DNA of 64,000 bases from Hujiaoplasma nucleasis (GCF_013745115.1 NZ_CP051151.1:1550001-1614000); one strand, 5' to 3'; counted from the stretch's first letter, positions 8,661-18,352 are shown. A program made the numbers and translations. Notes: generated by a model not told the origin, from the letters alone.

Positions 8661-10328
8661 ATGTTATCAGATTTACAAATTGCTCAAAAAGCGAAAATGT
8701 CACATATTTTAGAGATTGCAAAAACCATTAATTTAAGTTCTGAAGATTTAGAACTCTATGGAGATTACAAGGCAAAGATTAGTTTTGACGCCATCAACCG
8801 CTACAAAAAGAATCCTAGAGGGAAAATAGTATTAGTCACAGCCATAAACCCAACCAAAGCTGGAGAAGGAAAATCGACCACCACCATTGGTTTAGGAGAT
8901 TCTTTAAAAGCCTTAGGCTATAAGACAATGATCGCCTTAAGAGAACCATCTTTAGGTCCCGTCATGGGAATGAAGGGTGGAGCTGCTGGTGGAGGCTATG
9001 CTCAAGTGGTTCCTATGGAAGATATCAATCTTCATTTTACTGGAGATATTCATGCCATTGGCGCAAGCAATAACTTAATTTCATCTGTGATTGATAATCA
9101 CCTATACCAAGGAAACGAACTCAATATCAATCCTGAAAAAGTTATTTGGAGAAGAGCCATTGATATGAATGACCGTTCTTTAAGAAAAATTCAAGTGGCT
9201 TTATCTTTAAAAAGAGAAGTTCCAAGATATGATGGTTTTGATATTACTGTAGCTTCTGAAGTTATGGCAGTATTATGTTTATCTAAAGATTTAGACGATT
9301 TAAAACAAAGATTAGCAGCAATGGTTGTTGCATATGATATGGATGACCAACCAATTACTGTTGCGGATTTAAAGATTCAAGGGGCTTTGGTCATGTTATT
9401 AAAAGATGCTATCAAGCCTAATTTAGTACAGACCTTAGAGAAAACACCGGCCTTAATTCATGGGGGTCCTTTTGCGAATATAGCCCACGGAGCTAATTCA
9501 ATTATTGCGACTGATTTTGCTTCAAGAGTTAGTGACTATGTGGTCACAGAAGCAGGTTTTGGAGCTGATTTAGGGATGGAAAAATTCATGGATATTAAAA
9601 TGCGTGTCATGGATACCATGCCTTCGGCTGTAGTCATTGTCGCGAGTATTAGAGCCTTAAAATTACATGGAAATGCATCTGATGATCTCTTAGATCAAGA
9701 AGATGTTCAAGCCTTAAAAGATGGCCTTGTGAACTTAGAAAAACATATTGAATCAGTTAAGACTTTTGACAGACCTTATGTGGTTGCTATCAATAGGTTC
9801 CCTAAAGATACCGAAAATGAAATTCAAGCCCTTATGGATTGGGCAAAAGATAATAATCATCCGATTTCTTTATCTGAAGTTTTTTCTAAGGGTAGTCAAG
9901 GTGGATTAGATCTTGCTCAAAAGGTTGTAGAAATTACCAAAGATGAAAATCCACATGAAAATAGACCATTATACCCATTAAATATGCCAATTAAAAATAA
10001 AATTGAAATTATTGCTAAAAAAATCTATGGGGCAGATGGCGTAGATTATGGTGAAAAAGCTTTAGAACAACTTCAAGCTTTTAACCATAATAAGTGGAAT
10101 GATTTAGCTATTTGTATGGCTAAGACACCATTGTCTTTATCAGATGACCCTAAATTAAAAGGGAGACCACAAAATTTTAGAATTACAGTTAGAGAATTTA
10201 AACCGTCGATAGGTGCTGGTTTTATCGTGGCATTGACTGGACAAGTGATGACCATGCCTGGTTTACCTAAACATGGTGCTTATGAAAACATGGATGTTGT
10301 TGATGAAAAAATAATTGGATTGTTTTAG
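8661..10328 (+). CDS. fhs: Formate--tetrahydrofolate ligase
   Basis: Cytoplasmic ATP-dependent ligase making 10-formyl-THF from formate and THF for one-carbon metabolism. About 555 residues, the normal family length. The nucleotide loop NPTKAGEGKSTTTIGLGD and the family stretches REPSLGPVMGMKGGAAGGG and PALIHGGPFANIAHG are intact. The first ATG (8658) is only two bases from GGAGG; the second (8661) has five-base spacing and is preferred. It follows the TrmA-like gene by ten bases and is probably co-transcribed with it. Confidence 0.95.
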   Translation: MLSDLQIAQKAKMSHILEIAKTINLSSEDLELYGDYKAKISFDAINRYKKNPRGKIVLVTAINPTKAGEGKSTTTIGLGDSLKALGYKTMIALREPSLGPVMGMKGGAAGGGYAQVVPMEDINLHFTGDIHAIGASNNLISSVIDNHLYQGNELNINPEKVIWRRAIDMNDRSLRKIQVALSLKREVPRYDGFDITVASEVMAVLCLSKDLDDLKQRLAAMVVAYDMDDQPITVADLKIQGALVMLLKDAIKPNLVQTLEKTPALIHGGPFANIAHGANSIIATDFASRVSDYVVTEAGFGADLGMEKFMDIKMRVMDTMPSAVVIVASIRALKLHGNASDDLLDQEDVQALKDGLVNLEKHIESVKTFDRPYVVAINRFPKDTENEIQALMDWAKDNNHPISLSEVFSKGSQGGLDLAQKVVEITKDENPHENRPLYPLNMPIKNKIEIIAKKIYGADGVDYGEKALEQLQAFNHNKWNDLAICMAKTPLSLSDDPKLKGRPQNFRITVREFKPSIGAGFIVALTGQVMTMPGLPKHGAYENMDVVDEKIIGLF

Positions 10329-10336
10329 GTGATTTT

Positions 10337-10756
10337 ATGGAAAAATTTATTAATTTTTTAAAAGAAAAAAGTATGAAAATTGTTAATAAAACCAATGAAT
10401 TTGTTGATCAGACCAAAGATAAGATTAAAGACAACTTATTAAACGATCAACTAAAACGAAGATTTCAATTAGAAAACCCTCATAAAATGTTGGTATCTGA
10501 GAAAGTGACTCCAGTCAATATGATTCAAGAGTTAACTTCTAGCCACGCTAAAATATATGAAGACGATAATGTTTTTGTTTTTTATGGACCTAAAAAAGAT
10601 AATGATATTCAAATTGGATATTATATTAGAAACCTAGCCACCATGGAGGAATTTATCGTTAAAGATATTTTAGAAGTGGAAGTACCTGTAACTTATAAAG
10701 AAAAGGTCTATGAAGTTCTAGCAACTGCAGTATACTGTGAGGCTTACAATGGATAA
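10337..10756 (+). CDS. Small soluble protein of unknown function
   Basis: 139 residues that I do not recognise. The N-terminal 45 residues are Lys-rich and amphipathic (KEKSMKIVNKTNEFVDQTKDK). A compact second half contains VFYGPKKDNDIQIGYYIRN. No signal peptide, membrane segment or metal motif is visible. It sits between fhs and an HD-domain protein, and its end overlaps the next start by eight bases, so the two are translationally coupled and may work together. Confidence 0.65.
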   Translation: MEKFINFLKEKSMKIVNKTNEFVDQTKDKIKDNLLNDQLKRRFQLENPHKMLVSEKVTPVNMIQELTSSHAKIYEDDNVFVFYGPKKDNDIQIGYYIRNLATMEEFIVKDILEVEVPVTYKEKVYEVLATAVYCEAYNG

Positions 10757-11324
10757 GGAACGTTTTATTGACATATATCGACAATATATCAAAAGAGAAG
10801 GATCTGAAGATTTATTAAATTACTTATTATCTAGCAAAAGTGATTTTTTTGAAGCTCCTTGTTCAACAAGGTATCATTTATCTGAACCAGGTGGCCTTTG
10901 TAAACATTCACTAAATGTTTATGATTGCTTAAAGGCTTATATGGAAAGACCTCGGGTCAAAGACGTCTATCAATTAAAGGCAAGTGATGAGTCTATCGCT
11001 ATTGTGGCTTTACTTCATGACTTATGTAAAGTTAATGTCTATAAAAAAACCATGAGGAATATGAAGAACGATCAAGGACAATGGGTCCAAGTACCTTCCT
11101 ATAATTTTGATGATGATCTTCCATATGGTCATGGTGAAAAATCAGTATATATTATTTCAGGTTTTATGAAATTGACTAGGGAAGAAGCCTTCGCTATTCG
11201 CTATCATATGGGCTTTTCAGCCGGTGAAGAAACAATGAATGTTGGTAAAGCTTTTCAGCTTTATCCTCTAGCTTTTGCCTTGTCCACTGCGGATATGGAG
11301 GCTACTTATTTTTTAGAAAATTAA
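10749..11324 (+). CDS. HD-domain hydrolase
   Basis: 191-residue HD-superfamily protein with likely phosphohydrolase or nucleotidase activity. Metal-ligand residues are visible in CKHSLNVYD (first His), ALLHDLCK (HD dyad) and a later HMGF/D region. I start at the ATG at 10749, which has GTGAGG six bases upstream, rather than the in-frame GTG at 10737. The substrate is unknown. Similar small HD proteins hydrolyse nucleotides or act on RNA ends. A terminator follows, so it is the last gene of the fhs transcript. Confidence 0.8.
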   Translation: MDKERFIDIYRQYIKREGSEDLLNYLLSSKSDFFEAPCSTRYHLSEPGGLCKHSLNVYDCLKAYMERPRVKDVYQLKASDESIAIVALLHDLCKVNVYKKTMRNMKNDQGQWVQVPSYNFDDDLPYGHGEKSVYIISGFMKLTREEAFAIRYHMGFSAGEETMNVGKAFQLYPLAFALSTADMEATYFLEN

Positions 11325-11338
11325 TCAATTGAGAAAGG

Positions 11339-11366
11339 AAAGAAACTTCTTAGGAGGTTTCTTTTT
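11339..11366 (+). terminator. Rho-independent terminator after the HD-domain gene
   Basis: The perfect stem AAAGAAAC (11339-11346) and GTTTCTTT (11357-11364) is followed by T residues. It lies inside the possible TTG-initiated extension of the MATE gene, which argues for the later ATG there. Confidence 0.75.
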
Positions 11367-11376
11367 AGAGAAATAC

Positions 11377-12747
11377 ATGAAGAAAGTAAATAACGTTACT
11401 CAGGGTAAAATATTTGAAAAACTGGTTTTATTAGCCATCCCAATTCTATTAACAACCTTAAGTCAGATGGCTTACAATCTTACAGATATCTTTTGGATTG
11501 GCAGGGTAGATACAATTGGCCTTTCTGAAACAGATGCTGTAGCGGCTGTAGGAACAGCTTCTTATTTAACTTGGTTTTGTTTTGGTGTTATATTGATTGC
11601 TAAAATAGGGACATCTGTCAGAATTTCACACGCAGTGGGGCGTGATGAGATGGACAAAGTTAATGTCTATGCAAGTAATGGTTTATTATTGCAAACTGTT
11701 CTAGGACTTGTTTTTTCATTATTAACCTTATTTTTTTCAAAGGCTTATTTATCTATTTTTAATATTGAATCACAAACAATCATAGAATATGCAATGGATT
11801 ATATTCCTATTATTGGTGGTTTAATTATTGTTCAGTTTATCGTTCATGGTTTTGTAGCTATTAATGAAGGACTTGGTCAAACGAAGATTAATTTATTGAT
11901 TTTATCAGTTGGTTTTATATTCAATATGATATTAGACCCCTTGTTTATTTTGGTCTTTAAACTTGGTTTGACAGGCGCAGCGATTGCGACTGTATCATCA
12001 CAAATAGTAACTTTAATTATTTTTTATATTGTTTATCATAAGTTAAATCCTGAAGTAAGAGCTTTTAAAGTCAAGAATTTTAATTTAGATGCTATGAAGA
12101 AAATCATCAAAGTAGGGTTGCCAGTAGGAACACAATCTATGTTTTTTACATTGATTGCTATTTATGTTGCTAGGCAAATTTATTTGTTTGGTGAAGACGT
12201 TGTGGCTGCTCAAAGAATTGGCGTTCAAATTGAACAATTAACTTGGATGATTGCTAGTGGTTTTCAAACAGCCATTACTGTTTTTGTAGGTCAAAACTTT
12301 GGGGCGAAAGCCTTTGACCGGGTTAGGATATCTGTGGCTTACGCTGCTATGGTTTTAATCCCTTATTCTTTATTAATCACAGGTCTATTGTACTTTATAC
12401 CGGGTTCTTTAATGAGTATATTTGTTGATGAACCTGCCACCATTAAACATGGTATTGTCTATTTACAAATCATTGCTTTTTCTCAAATCTTTATGATTAT
12501 TGAAGGGATAGGGACTGGTTTCTTTAATGGGATTGCTAAATCATATGTTCCATCCATTAATGGAATTGTTGGTAATAGTTTAAGAATACCCTTGGTCATA
12601 ATATTAATTAAAACCATGGATGAAAGAGGAATATGGTGGTCTATTAATATTTCGACCATGGTCAAAGCCTTGGTTATCTTAATCGTATTTGCTTATTTCT
12701 TCTCTAGGATAGAACAAGTTAAAGTAAAAAAGTTAGTACTAAAGTAA
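11377..12747 (+). CDS. MATE-family multidrug/toxin exporter
   Basis: About 456-residue inner-membrane antiporter with roughly twelve TM helices. The N-terminus contains PILLTTLSQMAYNLTDIFWIG, matching the MATE helix-1 region, and the two homologous halves are visible. The ATG at 11377 is chosen because an upstream TTG frame would run through a terminator hairpin and give an unusually long N-terminus. The substrate cannot be told. An ABC exporter gene follows after nine bases, so a drug- or metabolite-export operon is plausible. Confidence 0.88.
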   Translation: MKKVNNVTQGKIFEKLVLLAIPILLTTLSQMAYNLTDIFWIGRVDTIGLSETDAVAAVGTASYLTWFCFGVILIAKIGTSVRISHAVGRDEMDKVNVYASNGLLLQTVLGLVFSLLTLFFSKAYLSIFNIESQTIIEYAMDYIPIIGGLIIVQFIVHGFVAINEGLGQTKINLLILSVGFIFNMILDPLFILVFKLGLTGAAIATVSSQIVTLIIFYIVYHKLNPEVRAFKVKNFNLDAMKKIIKVGLPVGTQSMFFTLIAIYVARQIYLFGEDVVAAQRIGVQIEQLTWMIASGFQTAITVFVGQNFGAKAFDRVRISVAYAAMVLIPYSLLITGLLYFIPGSLMSIFVDEPATIKHGIVYLQIIAFSQIFMIIEGIGTGFFNGIAKSYVPSINGIVGNSLRIPLVIILIKTMDERGIWWSINISTMVKALVILIVFAYFFSRIEQVKVKKLVLK

Positions 12748-12756
12748 GGAGTTTAC

Positions 12757-14463
12757 ATGGTTAGAAAATTTATTTCATATTACAAAAATCATAAAAAAGT
12801 ATTTTATTTAGACATGATCTCGGCATTTTTAATGTCAGGAATTGATTTATTATATCCGATTGCCTTAAGGGTGATGTTGAATGATTATATACCTGATGGT
12901 AATATGAAATATATTATCTATCTAGGACTTGCCTTATTATTGATTTATATAATTAGGGCTAGATTATCATTTTATGTGACTTATAATGGCCATATGATGG
13001 GTGTCTTTATAGAAAGAGATATGCGTCATGACTTGTTTGAAAAATATGAAGAGTTGGATTATGAATTTTATGATGATAATCAAACCGGGGTTTTAATGTC
13101 GTACATTACCAATCACCTTCATGATATATCCGAAATGGCTCATCATGTACCAGAAGATATGTTTATTTCTGGAATTATGTTTCTTGGTTCATTTATATTT
13201 CTTGCGACCATATCCTTGGTTCTTACCATCATCATTTTTTCATTTGTGATTATCATTGTTTGGTTTTCTTGGTGGCGTCGAAAAAAAATGCTTGAAGCCC
13301 AAAGAAAAGTTAGGAAGAGTCATGGTGAACTTAATTCAAAAATTGAGAATTCTTTATCAGGTATTCGCTTGACTAAGGCATATAATAATGAAAACTATGA
13401 GTTAAATAGGTTCACTGATGTCAATCATCATTATGCAAATTCAAGAAAATTGTCATATTTTCAAATGGGTATTTTTCATGTGGGTAATCAGTTCTTCTTG
13501 AATATGTTGAATTTGCTCTTACTGGTGGTGGGAGGTTTATTTGTTTTCTACGATTATATTGACTATGTTGATTTATTTACTTATTACTTATATATATCAT
13601 TTTTAACAAGACCGATTAACCGTTTAATCGCCATGATTGAACAAATTCAAAATGGTGTTTCTGGTTTTGAAAAATTTTATCAGGTTATGCAAGTTGATAA
13701 AAAAATTAAAGTTTTAGATCCGGTTGTACCTTTAGAAAACCCTAAAGGTCATATTACTTTTAATAATGTAGATTTTCATTATGGTAAAGATGCTCATCAG
13801 GTACTCCATAAATTCAATCTAGCAATTAAAGCTGGTGAAAAAATTGGTTTGATTGGTGAAACAGGTGTTGGAAAATCAACCATTTCTAAGTTAATACCAA
13901 GGTTTTATGATCCTATTGCTGGTGAAATACTGATTGATGGTAAAGATATTAAACATTATGATGTATCTTCATTAAGAAAAGCCATTGGTCATGTCCAACA
14001 AGACGTTTTTATATTCTACGGAACCATAAGAGAGAATATTTTATATGGCAATCTAGAAGCTACTGATGAAGATGTTATTGAAGCAGCTAAAAAAGCAAGA
14101 GTTCATGATTATATTATGACTTTAGAAAATGCTTATGATACAATAGCTGGTGAAAAGGGTGTTAAATTATCTGGTGGTCAAAAGCAAAGAATTGCGATTG
14201 CTAGATTGTTTTTAAAGAAACCAAAAATTGTTATTCTTGATGAAGCAACATCTGCCCTTGATAATGTGACTGAAAGATTAATTCAAGAGGCATTTGATGA
14301 ATTAATCAAAGATAAAACAGCCATTATAATTGCCCATCGTTTATCGACGGTTAAATCTGTGGATAGGATTATTGTTTTGGGTGATGAAGGCATTGTAGAA
14401 ATGGGAAACCATGAAGAATTAATGAATTTAAAAGGTATTTATTATTCTTTAATGAATGAATAG
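12757..14463 (+). CDS. ABC exporter, fused TM and ATPase domains
   Basis: 568-residue half-transporter of the MsbA/LmrA/MdlB type, acting as a dimer. The N-terminal exporter domain has six TM helices (about 1-320). The C-terminal ATPase has Walker A GETGVGKST, Q-loop HVQQDVF, signature KLSGGQKQR, Walker B IVILDEATSALD and H-loop IIAHRLST. All catalytic residues are present. It has an AAGGAG ribosome site and sits between the MATE gene and an alpha/beta hydrolase. The substrate is unknown. Confidence 0.93.
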   Translation: MVRKFISYYKNHKKVFYLDMISAFLMSGIDLLYPIALRVMLNDYIPDGNMKYIIYLGLALLLIYIIRARLSFYVTYNGHMMGVFIERDMRHDLFEKYEELDYEFYDDNQTGVLMSYITNHLHDISEMAHHVPEDMFISGIMFLGSFIFLATISLVLTIIIFSFVIIIVWFSWWRRKKMLEAQRKVRKSHGELNSKIENSLSGIRLTKAYNNENYELNRFTDVNHHYANSRKLSYFQMGIFHVGNQFFLNMLNLLLLVVGGLFVFYDYIDYVDLFTYYLYISFLTRPINRLIAMIEQIQNGVSGFEKFYQVMQVDKKIKVLDPVVPLENPKGHITFNNVDFHYGKDAHQVLHKFNLAIKAGEKIGLIGETGVGKSTISKLIPRFYDPIAGEILIDGKDIKHYDVSSLRKAIGHVQQDVFIFYGTIRENILYGNLEATDEDVIEAAKKARVHDYIMTLENAYDTIAGEKGVKLSGGQKQRIAIARLFLKKPKIVILDEATSALDNVTERLIQEAFDELIKDKTAIIIAHRLSTVKSVDRIIVLGDEGIVEMGNHEELMNLKGIYYSLMNE

Positions 14464-14471
14464 GGGGCATT

Positions 14472-15395
14472 ATGGATTCGTATGTGTATTTAATTTTTAC
14501 ATTTATTTTTGTTTTTTTACTTTATGCTTATGTTGCTTTACATATCGCTATATCTATAGTCACGCCTAAAGTAAGAAAATTATCAGTTACAAGATTAGAA
14601 GAATCTGAAAGAGATACTTCTTTAATTCCCTTCTATGATAAGAATAAAACCAATGAGTATATGATTAAATCTAAGTATGGATATGATTTAGCTGTCTATG
14701 AATTGATCACCAATGACAAAAATAAAGATTTTGTTCTTATAGATCATGGCTATACTTATTCACACTATGGATCGATAAAATATGCAAAAATGATGATGGA
14801 CCTAGGATTTAATGTTGTCATGTATGATCACAGGTTCCATGGTAAAAGTGGTGGTAAAAATTCGACACTAGGATATTATGAAAAAGATGACCTTAAGACC
14901 ATTATTGACCATCTTTTTCAATTGTATGGTCCAATCTATTTAGGAACCTATGGGGAATCAATGGGTAGTTCAACGGTTTTACTTGAACAAGCCATCGATG
15001 ATCGGGTTCAATTTGTAATTTCAGATGCAGGTTTTAAAGATTTGAAAACACAAATCGCAAGACAATTGAAAGTAAAAAGAATTCCTTATAAAATCTTTTA
15101 CCCCATGGTTAATCTTTTTGTATATTTTATTGCTAAGGCTAATTTATCTAAAGTATCTCCCATGAAATCTATAGAAAATAGCACCATCCCTATGATGTTT
15201 ATCCATGGTAAAGATGATGATTATATACCTTACCAAGATAGTGTAGATATGTTTGAAAGTTACCAAGGTCCGAAAATGCTTTTCCTAGCAGAAAAGCAAG
15301 CTTTTCATGCTAGATCATATTATTTTAACAAAGAAGTTTACTATCAAAAATTAAAAGACTTTAAAGATACTTATTTAAGAAACTCAAACTTATAA
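14472..15395 (+). CDS. Membrane-anchored alpha/beta hydrolase
   Basis: 307 residues. An N-terminal TM anchor (about 4-27) precedes an alpha/beta-hydrolase fold. The oxyanion turn is DHGYTYSHYG, the nucleophile elbow is YGESMGSS, the acid is in HGKDDDYI and the His is in AFHARSY. It resembles the YqkD/YfhR-like group of esterase/peptidase homologues, and the substrate is unknown. It follows the ABC exporter after eight bases and is the last gene before the iron-operon promoter. Confidence 0.85.
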   Translation: MDSYVYLIFTFIFVFLLYAYVALHIAISIVTPKVRKLSVTRLEESERDTSLIPFYDKNKTNEYMIKSKYGYDLAVYELITNDKNKDFVLIDHGYTYSHYGSIKYAKMMMDLGFNVVMYDHRFHGKSGGKNSTLGYYEKDDLKTIIDHLFQLYGPIYLGTYGESMGSSTVLLEQAIDDRVQFVISDAGFKDLKTQIARQLKVKRIPYKIFYPMVNLFVYFIAKANLSKVSPMKSIENSTIPMMFIHGKDDDYIPYQDSVDMFESYQGPKMLFLAEKQAFHARSYYFNKEVYYQKLKDFKDTYLRNSNL

Positions 15396-15399
15396 TATC

Positions 15400-15428
15400 T
15401 TGACCTAAGTCAATAAATTCGCTATAAT
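15400..15428 (+). promoter_or_regulatory. Promoter of the feo operon with embedded palindromes
   Basis: The -35 TTGACC (15400-15405) and -10 TATAAT (15423-15428) are 17 bases apart. The -35 lies in the palindrome TTGAC-ctaa-GTCAA (15400-15413). The -10 lies in the left arm of a perfect 12-base inverted repeat, GCTATAATGTTA (15421-15432) and TAACATTATAGC (15441-15452). Such dyads at promoter boxes suggest a repressor operator, plausibly for the DtxR-type protein encoded at the operon's end. The inverted repeat is followed by TTTTTA and may also terminate the upstream transcript. Confidence 0.7.
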
Positions 15429-15470
15429 GTTATATGCAGCTAACATTATAGCTTTTTATTTTATGAATCT

Positions 15471-15489
15471 TGTTAGAAACATCTAACAT
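15471..15489 (+). promoter_or_regulatory. Leader hairpin before feoA
   Basis: TGTTAGA (about 15472-15478) and TCTAACA (about 15482-15488) form a seven-base stem with an AACA loop just upstream of the GGGAGG ribosome site. It could affect translation of feoA. No protein or ligand can be named. Confidence 0.35.
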
Positions 15490-15502
15490 AGCGGGAGGCA
15501 TC

Positions 15503-15733
15503 ATGACACTTCAAGACATTGTTCCTGGTCAAACATGTATAATTAAGGCAATAAGAACAAATAATTTAAGAAAAAGAATCATTGATATGGGGTTGATCAT
15601 TGGGACCCAAGTCTATGTGAAAAAAACAGCACCTTTAGGTGATCCTGTTGAAATAATTGTACGAGGATATTCTTTAACACTAAGAAAGGCAGAAGCTAGA
15701 ACTATCTTGGTAGAAAGGTTGGACACTGAATGA
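15503..15733 (+). CDS. feoA: FeoA ferrous-iron transport accessory protein
   Basis: 76-residue cytoplasmic SH3-like protein that assists FeoB. Typical features are the N-terminal DIVPGQTCIIKAI, RKRIIDMGLIIGTQVYV and the closing strand VRGYSLTLRKAEA. The ATG at 15503 has GGGAGG upstream; an upstream TTG in frame would read through the leader hairpin and is rejected. It ends in TGA overlapping the feoB ATG by four bases. Confidence 0.93.
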   Translation: MTLQDIVPGQTCIIKAIRTNNLRKRIIDMGLIIGTQVYVKKTAPLGDPVEIIVRGYSLTLRKAEARTILVERLDTE

Positions 15734-17925
15734 ATATAGCCTTAATAGGAAATCCTAATGCAGGAAAAACAACATTATTCAATCAGTTAACTGGTTCAAA
15801 CCAGTCTGTTGGTAATTGGCCTGGAGTCACAGTTGAAAAAAAATCTGGTAAATTAAAATCAGATAAGATTGAAGCTAATATTATTGATTTACCTGGTATT
15901 TATTCTTTATCTACCATTTCGCTTGAAGAAGAAATAGCCTCTTCATATGTTATGGATAGAAAAATGGATTTAATTATCAATATTGTTGATGCCAGTAATC
16001 TAGAAAGGAATTTATTCCTAACTTATCAATTGTTAGATTCAAATATACCTATGGTAGTTGCTTTAAATGGTATGGATATCATTCAAAGAAATGAAGAACA
16101 CATAGATTACCAATCCTTATCTAAAGCACTAGATTTACCGGTGATACCTATCTCAGCCAGTAAAAAAATAGGTATTGATGATTTAATTAAAGCTATCGAA
16201 GTCTTTGATTTTTCTAAAGAAAGAAAACTCATTCAATATAATGAAATGGTTGAATCATATATAAAAGTTTTTGATAATTATATCAAAGATAGGTTTTTAT
16301 CAATTAGATTCTTTGAAGATGGTTTAGTGGCTTTAGACCATGCGAAAGTATCCGAAAAAGATCAACCCATACTTATAGAACTTTATAATAAGAGTAAAGA
16401 GGAGTTAGAATTAGATATTGATATGGTTTTACCTGATGCCAGGTACCAACAAATCATAAATTTAATTCATCAAATATACAAAAAGAACGATTTAATAAAA
16501 GAAACAACCACAGATAAAATAGATAAAATATTAACTCATAAATATATGGGTCTACCCATTTTCATTGGTATTATGTTCTCGGTATTCTTCTTAGCTTTTG
16601 GACCCTTGGGAACTTGGATTACAGATCAATTTGTCTGGTTGATTGATGAGTTTTTTGCCTTAATTATAAGACTCGTTGATAACCTAGGAATGAGTCCTTA
16701 TGTATCGAGTTTAATCACTCGAGGTATATTTGGTGGTTTAGCAGCGGTTGTTGGTTTTTTACCACAGTTAATGATATTATTCTTTGCTCTTGCCATATTA
16801 GAAGATTCAGGATATATGTCTAGAGCTGCCTTTATTATGGATAGGGCCTTAAGAAAATTTGGCTTAAGTGGTAAATCATTTATCCCTATGCTAATAGGCT
16901 TTGGTTGTTCAGTACCTGCCATTACAGCGACCAGAACCTTGGATAAAGATGAAGACAGAAAAATAACTTCCATGATTATACCCTTTGTTTCCTGTGGGGC
17001 TAAAGCACCTATTTATGGAGTCTTTGCGGGAGCTTTATTTGCAAGAGGATCTTATATAGTTGTATTTTCAATGTATTTACTAGGATTATTAGTGGCAATT
17101 CTATCGGCCATATTATTTAAGAAGTTATTCTTTAAAAGCGCTAGTGCGAATTATATCATGGAATTACCCCAATACCGTAAACCAACCATTAGAAATACCT
17201 GGTTACATACTTGGGATAGGTCAAAAGACTTCCTTATTAAAGCAGGAACTATTTTATTAGCAGCTTTTATTATTATTTGGTTCTTAAGTTATTTTGGATT
17301 GGTTGATGGAAAATTACAATTACTTACAGACGATCAAATCGGACAAAGTTTCTTAGGGTATATCGGTAAAGCTTTATTGCCATTATTTACCCCTATTGGC
17401 TTCAATGATTGGCCACAAACAGTGGCTATATTATCAGGCTTTGTAGCTAAGGAATCTGTGGTGGGTACCTTAGGAATTCTCTATGGTTCTACAGGAGATG
17501 TTGTCGAAAACGGTTCTGCCTTATACCCAGCAATTAGAGCTAACTTTACAGCTATTCAAGCTTATTCATTTATGGCTTTCTCATTATTGGCTATACCATG
17601 TATTGCTGCAGTATCAGCCTTAAAAAGAGAGCTGAAGTCTACCAAATGGTTTATATTTACTTTGGTTTATGAAATGCTAGTGGCTTATTTAGTCGCATTA
17701 CTTATCTTCCAAATTGGTTCACTTCCTTCAGGAACTATCTTTACTATCCTATTTACTTCAACAATTGTCATTTTTGTTTTATTGATGGTTAGAAAGTTTA
17801 TTAGACAAAAGGGTTCAGCTTGTGGATCTTGTGATGGATGTTCATCTTCATCAGCTTGTGGCTTGCCACAATTCAAAGAATTTAAGGAAAATATTGATAA
17901 GGAGAAATCAAAAGATGAAAACTAA
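15730..17925 (+). CDS. feoB: FeoB ferrous-iron transporter
   Basis: 731-residue inner-membrane Fe(II) transporter. The N-terminal G domain has GNPNAGKTT (G1), DLPGIYSL (G3), LNGMD (G4) and ISASKK (G5). A helical spacer is followed by two Gate domains with multiple TM segments, including GFGCSVPAITATRTL and IPFVSCGAKAPIYGV. The C-terminal tail carries four Cys in SACGSCDGCSSSSACG, a metal-binding tail seen in many Firmicutes FeoB proteins. It overlaps feoA and the downstream dtxR-like gene, so the three form one tightly coupled operon. Confidence 0.96.
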   Translation: MNIALIGNPNAGKTTLFNQLTGSNQSVGNWPGVTVEKKSGKLKSDKIEANIIDLPGIYSLSTISLEEEIASSYVMDRKMDLIINIVDASNLERNLFLTYQLLDSNIPMVVALNGMDIIQRNEEHIDYQSLSKALDLPVIPISASKKIGIDDLIKAIEVFDFSKERKLIQYNEMVESYIKVFDNYIKDRFLSIRFFEDGLVALDHAKVSEKDQPILIELYNKSKEELELDIDMVLPDARYQQIINLIHQIYKKNDLIKETTTDKIDKILTHKYMGLPIFIGIMFSVFFLAFGPLGTWITDQFVWLIDEFFALIIRLVDNLGMSPYVSSLITRGIFGGLAAVVGFLPQLMILFFALAILEDSGYMSRAAFIMDRALRKFGLSGKSFIPMLIGFGCSVPAITATRTLDKDEDRKITSMIIPFVSCGAKAPIYGVFAGALFARGSYIVVFSMYLLGLLVAILSAILFKKLFFKSASANYIMELPQYRKPTIRNTWLHTWDRSKDFLIKAGTILLAAFIIIWFLSYFGLVDGKLQLLTDDQIGQSFLGYIGKALLPLFTPIGFNDWPQTVAILSGFVAKESVVGTLGILYGSTGDVVENGSALYPAIRANFTAIQAYSFMAFSLLAIPCIAAVSALKRELKSTKWFIFTLVYEMLVAYLVALLIFQIGSLPSGTIFTILFTSTIVIFVLLMVRKFIRQKGSACGSCDGCSSSSACGLPQFKEFKENIDKEKSKDEN

Positions 17926-18304
17926 AAGATATTCTGAATCTCTAGAAAATTATTTAGAAACCATTTATATGTTTGGTGGAGAAAATGTTAAATCTATTGA
18001 CTTAGCAAATCATTTAGATGTAACAAGGGCTAGTGTGAATTCGGCCATTAATTCTTTAATTGAGAAGAAACTTGTAACCAAAGCATTATATGGTCATATT
18101 TCTTTAACTGAAGAAGGTGTTGAAGTATCAAAAAAGATTTTACAAAAGCACGAACTTCTAAAAGAATTTCTTATTGATATCTTACATGTGTCTCCTGAAC
18201 AAGCTGAAAACGAAGCATGCGGTATTGAACATGTAATTTCTGATTATACTGCAAGTCAAATAAAAAAATTAATCAAGTCTATAAAGAATGATTCGCGAAA
18301 GTGA
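17915..18304 (+). CDS. DtxR/MntR-family metal-dependent repressor
   Basis: 129-residue winged-helix regulator with a dimerisation and metal-binding segment (ENEACGIEHVIS) and no SH3 domain, as in MntR. The winged helix is at about 5-70 (SLENYLETIY, DLANHLDVTRASVNSAI). The start at 17915 has an AAGGAGA ribosome site and gives a normal N-terminus; earlier in-frame codons lie inside feoB. As last gene of the feo operon it likely senses iron or manganese and represses the operon promoter at 15400. Confidence 0.9.
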   Translation: MKTKRYSESLENYLETIYMFGGENVKSIDLANHLDVTRASVNSAINSLIEKKLVTKALYGHISLTEEGVEVSKKILQKHELLKEFLIDILHVSPEQAENEACGIEHVISDYTASQIKKLIKSIKNDSRK

Positions 18305-18317
18305 ATCATTTTTTTTA
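18287..18317 (+). terminator. Rho-independent terminator of the feo operon
   Basis: AATGATTCGC (18287-18296), a GAAA loop and GTGAATCATT (18301-18310) are followed by eight T. It overlaps the last codons of the dtxR-like gene. Confidence 0.85.
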
Positions 18318-18352
18318 ACTGAGCCATTCGTGAATTTCAAGGTAGATTATGG

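Noticed and set aside
11329-11376. Earlier TTG start for the MATE exporter
   Set aside because: The extension would cross a Rho-independent terminator and lengthen the N-terminus beyond the family norm.
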